Assembly (NCBI GenBank): GCA_002840645.1
Contig: PHBO01000004.1
Location: forward strand, 1-64,000
Source: Candidatus Cloacimonetes bacterium HGW-Cloacimonetes-3
GTDB taxonomy: Bacteria > Cloacimonadota > Cloacimonadia > Cloacimonadales > Cloacimonadaceae
Direction: 5' to 3'
DNA length: 64,000 nucleotides
Under the pieces are notes generated by a model. It saw nothing but the letters and a program-made list of their open reading frames with translations, did not search any database and was not told the origin of the DNA. Shown piece after piece: positions 63,327 to 64,000 of this stretch. A program made the position numbers and the translations under genes. Within the stretch, counting starts at the first letter, position 1; each line of letters starts with the position of its first letter.

Positions 63327-64000
63327 CGGATTTCCTCCTTACCTGCCTTAACAATCTTTACTGCCGCTATAAATCCACGATATTGGGTGGGGTTGGATAC
63401 AACAAACCTAATGGTGTTTTTACCCATCGTAACATGGCTTTTGTCTATGGTGACCTGAGATGAATAAACTTGGAATGGATCTGAATCGTAATCCATAGCA
63501 AGCTCTGCAGCTATCTCGGTGCCATTTATGAACACAGACGCACTGCTCGGTGCTACAAGATCAATAAGCCCTTCTTTAAATTCAGTATCAAGGTTGAAGT
63601 CAGCTTCAAAAGTAACTGTGTTAATCTGTGCTTCTTCTTTGATCCAAATTGGTTTGGCAAGAGTGTTTTCCATGCCATCTATCATCTTGGGATCAATGCC
63701 AAAATTGGGAGCGATTACCGCGGAAGTAGAACGAGACAATCCGGATTCAGAAGCGGTCTGTATAGTTCGCCAATCCGTTCCGGAATAGATCATTACAGTC
63801 TCGGCAGGGATGGAATCTGATAATAGCTTTCGATCAGTAAATACTTGGAGATTCATATAAAGCTTTTGTGCCTCAGGGCTTGTATTTAGAGCTTTGATCT
63901 CAACCAGGTTCTGTCCATCTGCCCAAGCTTCTTTAGGTAACAGATACGCGTAACGGGTAGTTACAGGTTTTCCGGCTTCCAAAGTATCGGTAGGCACCAC
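63323..64000 (-). CDS. Exported or surface beta-sandwich protein (5' end outside window)
   Basis: The frame is open to the right edge, so the true start lies beyond it. The 225 residues seen are beta-rich. SASVFINGTEIAAELAMDYD and GKNTIRFVVSNPTQYRGFIA look like a galactose-binding-like (jelly-roll) domain. No catalytic motif is visible. The stop overlaps the start of the small exported protein by four bases, so it is part of the ExbB/ExbD operon. Function unknown. Confidence 0.7.
   Translation of the reverse strand: MVPTDTLEAGKPVTTRYAYLLPKEAWADGQNLVEIKALNTSPEAQKLYMNLQVFTDRKLLSDSIPAETVMIYSGTDWRTIQTASESGLSRSTSAVIAPNFGIDPKMIDGMENTLAKPIWIKEEAQINTVTFEADFNLDTEFKEGLIDLVAPSSASVFINGTEIAAELAMDYDSDPFQVYSSQVTIDKSHVTMGKNTIRFVVSNPTQYRGFIAAVKIVKAGKEEIR

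Noticed and set aside
1-64000. CRISPR array or restriction/defence island
   Set aside because: No regularly spaced direct repeats and no cas, restriction or toxin-antitoxin genes were seen; the GxxExxY gene is the only nuclease-like accessory gene.

Overview
The window looks like a chromosome segment from a member of Candidatus Cloacimonadota (WWE1) or a close relative. This is inferred from gene content. Secreted proteins end in a Por/T9SS-type C-terminal sorting domain, there is a GxxExxY-family gene, infB, nusA and rbfA sit in a standard order, and the gaps carry several families of short palindromic repeats. No rRNA or other marker gene is present, so the assignment is tentative.

Layout. 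1-5650 holds the 5' part of a secreted thermolysin-like metallopeptidase (minus strand, running off the left edge), a small hypothetical gene, a Sel1-repeat protein and a two-gene amino-acid operon (asd plus an M20 deacylase). At 5803 a tRNA-Arg(CCT) is followed directly by an RNase II/R-family gene. 7870-14162 is a minus-strand operon with a divergent polysaccharide deacetylase-like protein, a GT4 glycosyltransferase, a WecA/TagO-type initiating transferase and a secreted beta-propeller protein. 14163-16691 is a repeat-rich gap containing a complete group II intron (14559-16430). Its insertion splits a short hairpin repeat, and an uninterrupted copy of that repeat lies at 2140-2167.

16692-40547 is a large plus-strand surface-polysaccharide locus. 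The first part (16692-23493) makes a dTDP-3-amino-sugar: RmlA, a crotonase, a GNAT acyltransferase, an FdtA-type ketoisomerase and an FdtB-type aminotransferase, followed by GtrA, a GT2 and a large membrane protein. The second part (24173-37459) is visibly AT-richer. It carries a beta-helix lipoprotein, a Wzx flippase, a Wzy-like protein, a CapK-like adenylate-forming enzyme, a glycosyltransferase, a FemAB-like transferase, a DUF354 protein, a GNAT, three NodB-fold deacetylases and a hexapeptide acetyltransferase. The locus ends with a sugar-nucleotide epimerase, a GxxExxY gene and an unusual bacterial sugar transferase.

40776-43865 encodes a 1029-residue secreted protein with its own terminator. 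44550-50188 is the translation operon rimP-nusA-rnpM-L7Ae-infB-rbfA, preceded by a possible structured, terminator-ended leader. 50399-56843 is a tightly packed operon (DHH phosphoesterase, truB, ribF, a secreted protein, a YhaM-like nuclease and a metallo-beta-lactamase-fold hydrolase). priA follows on the minus strand. The right end (59733-64000, minus) is an envelope energy-transduction cluster with an ExbB/TolQ protein, two ExbD/TolR proteins, a TonB/AgmX-like protein and two small or partial exported proteins.

The least ordinary parts are the crotonase-containing amino-sugar cassette, the deacetylase/CapK/FemAB module, the sugar transferase with an extra internal domain, the structured leader before rimP, the acidic tail on RbfA, and the palindromic repeat families.
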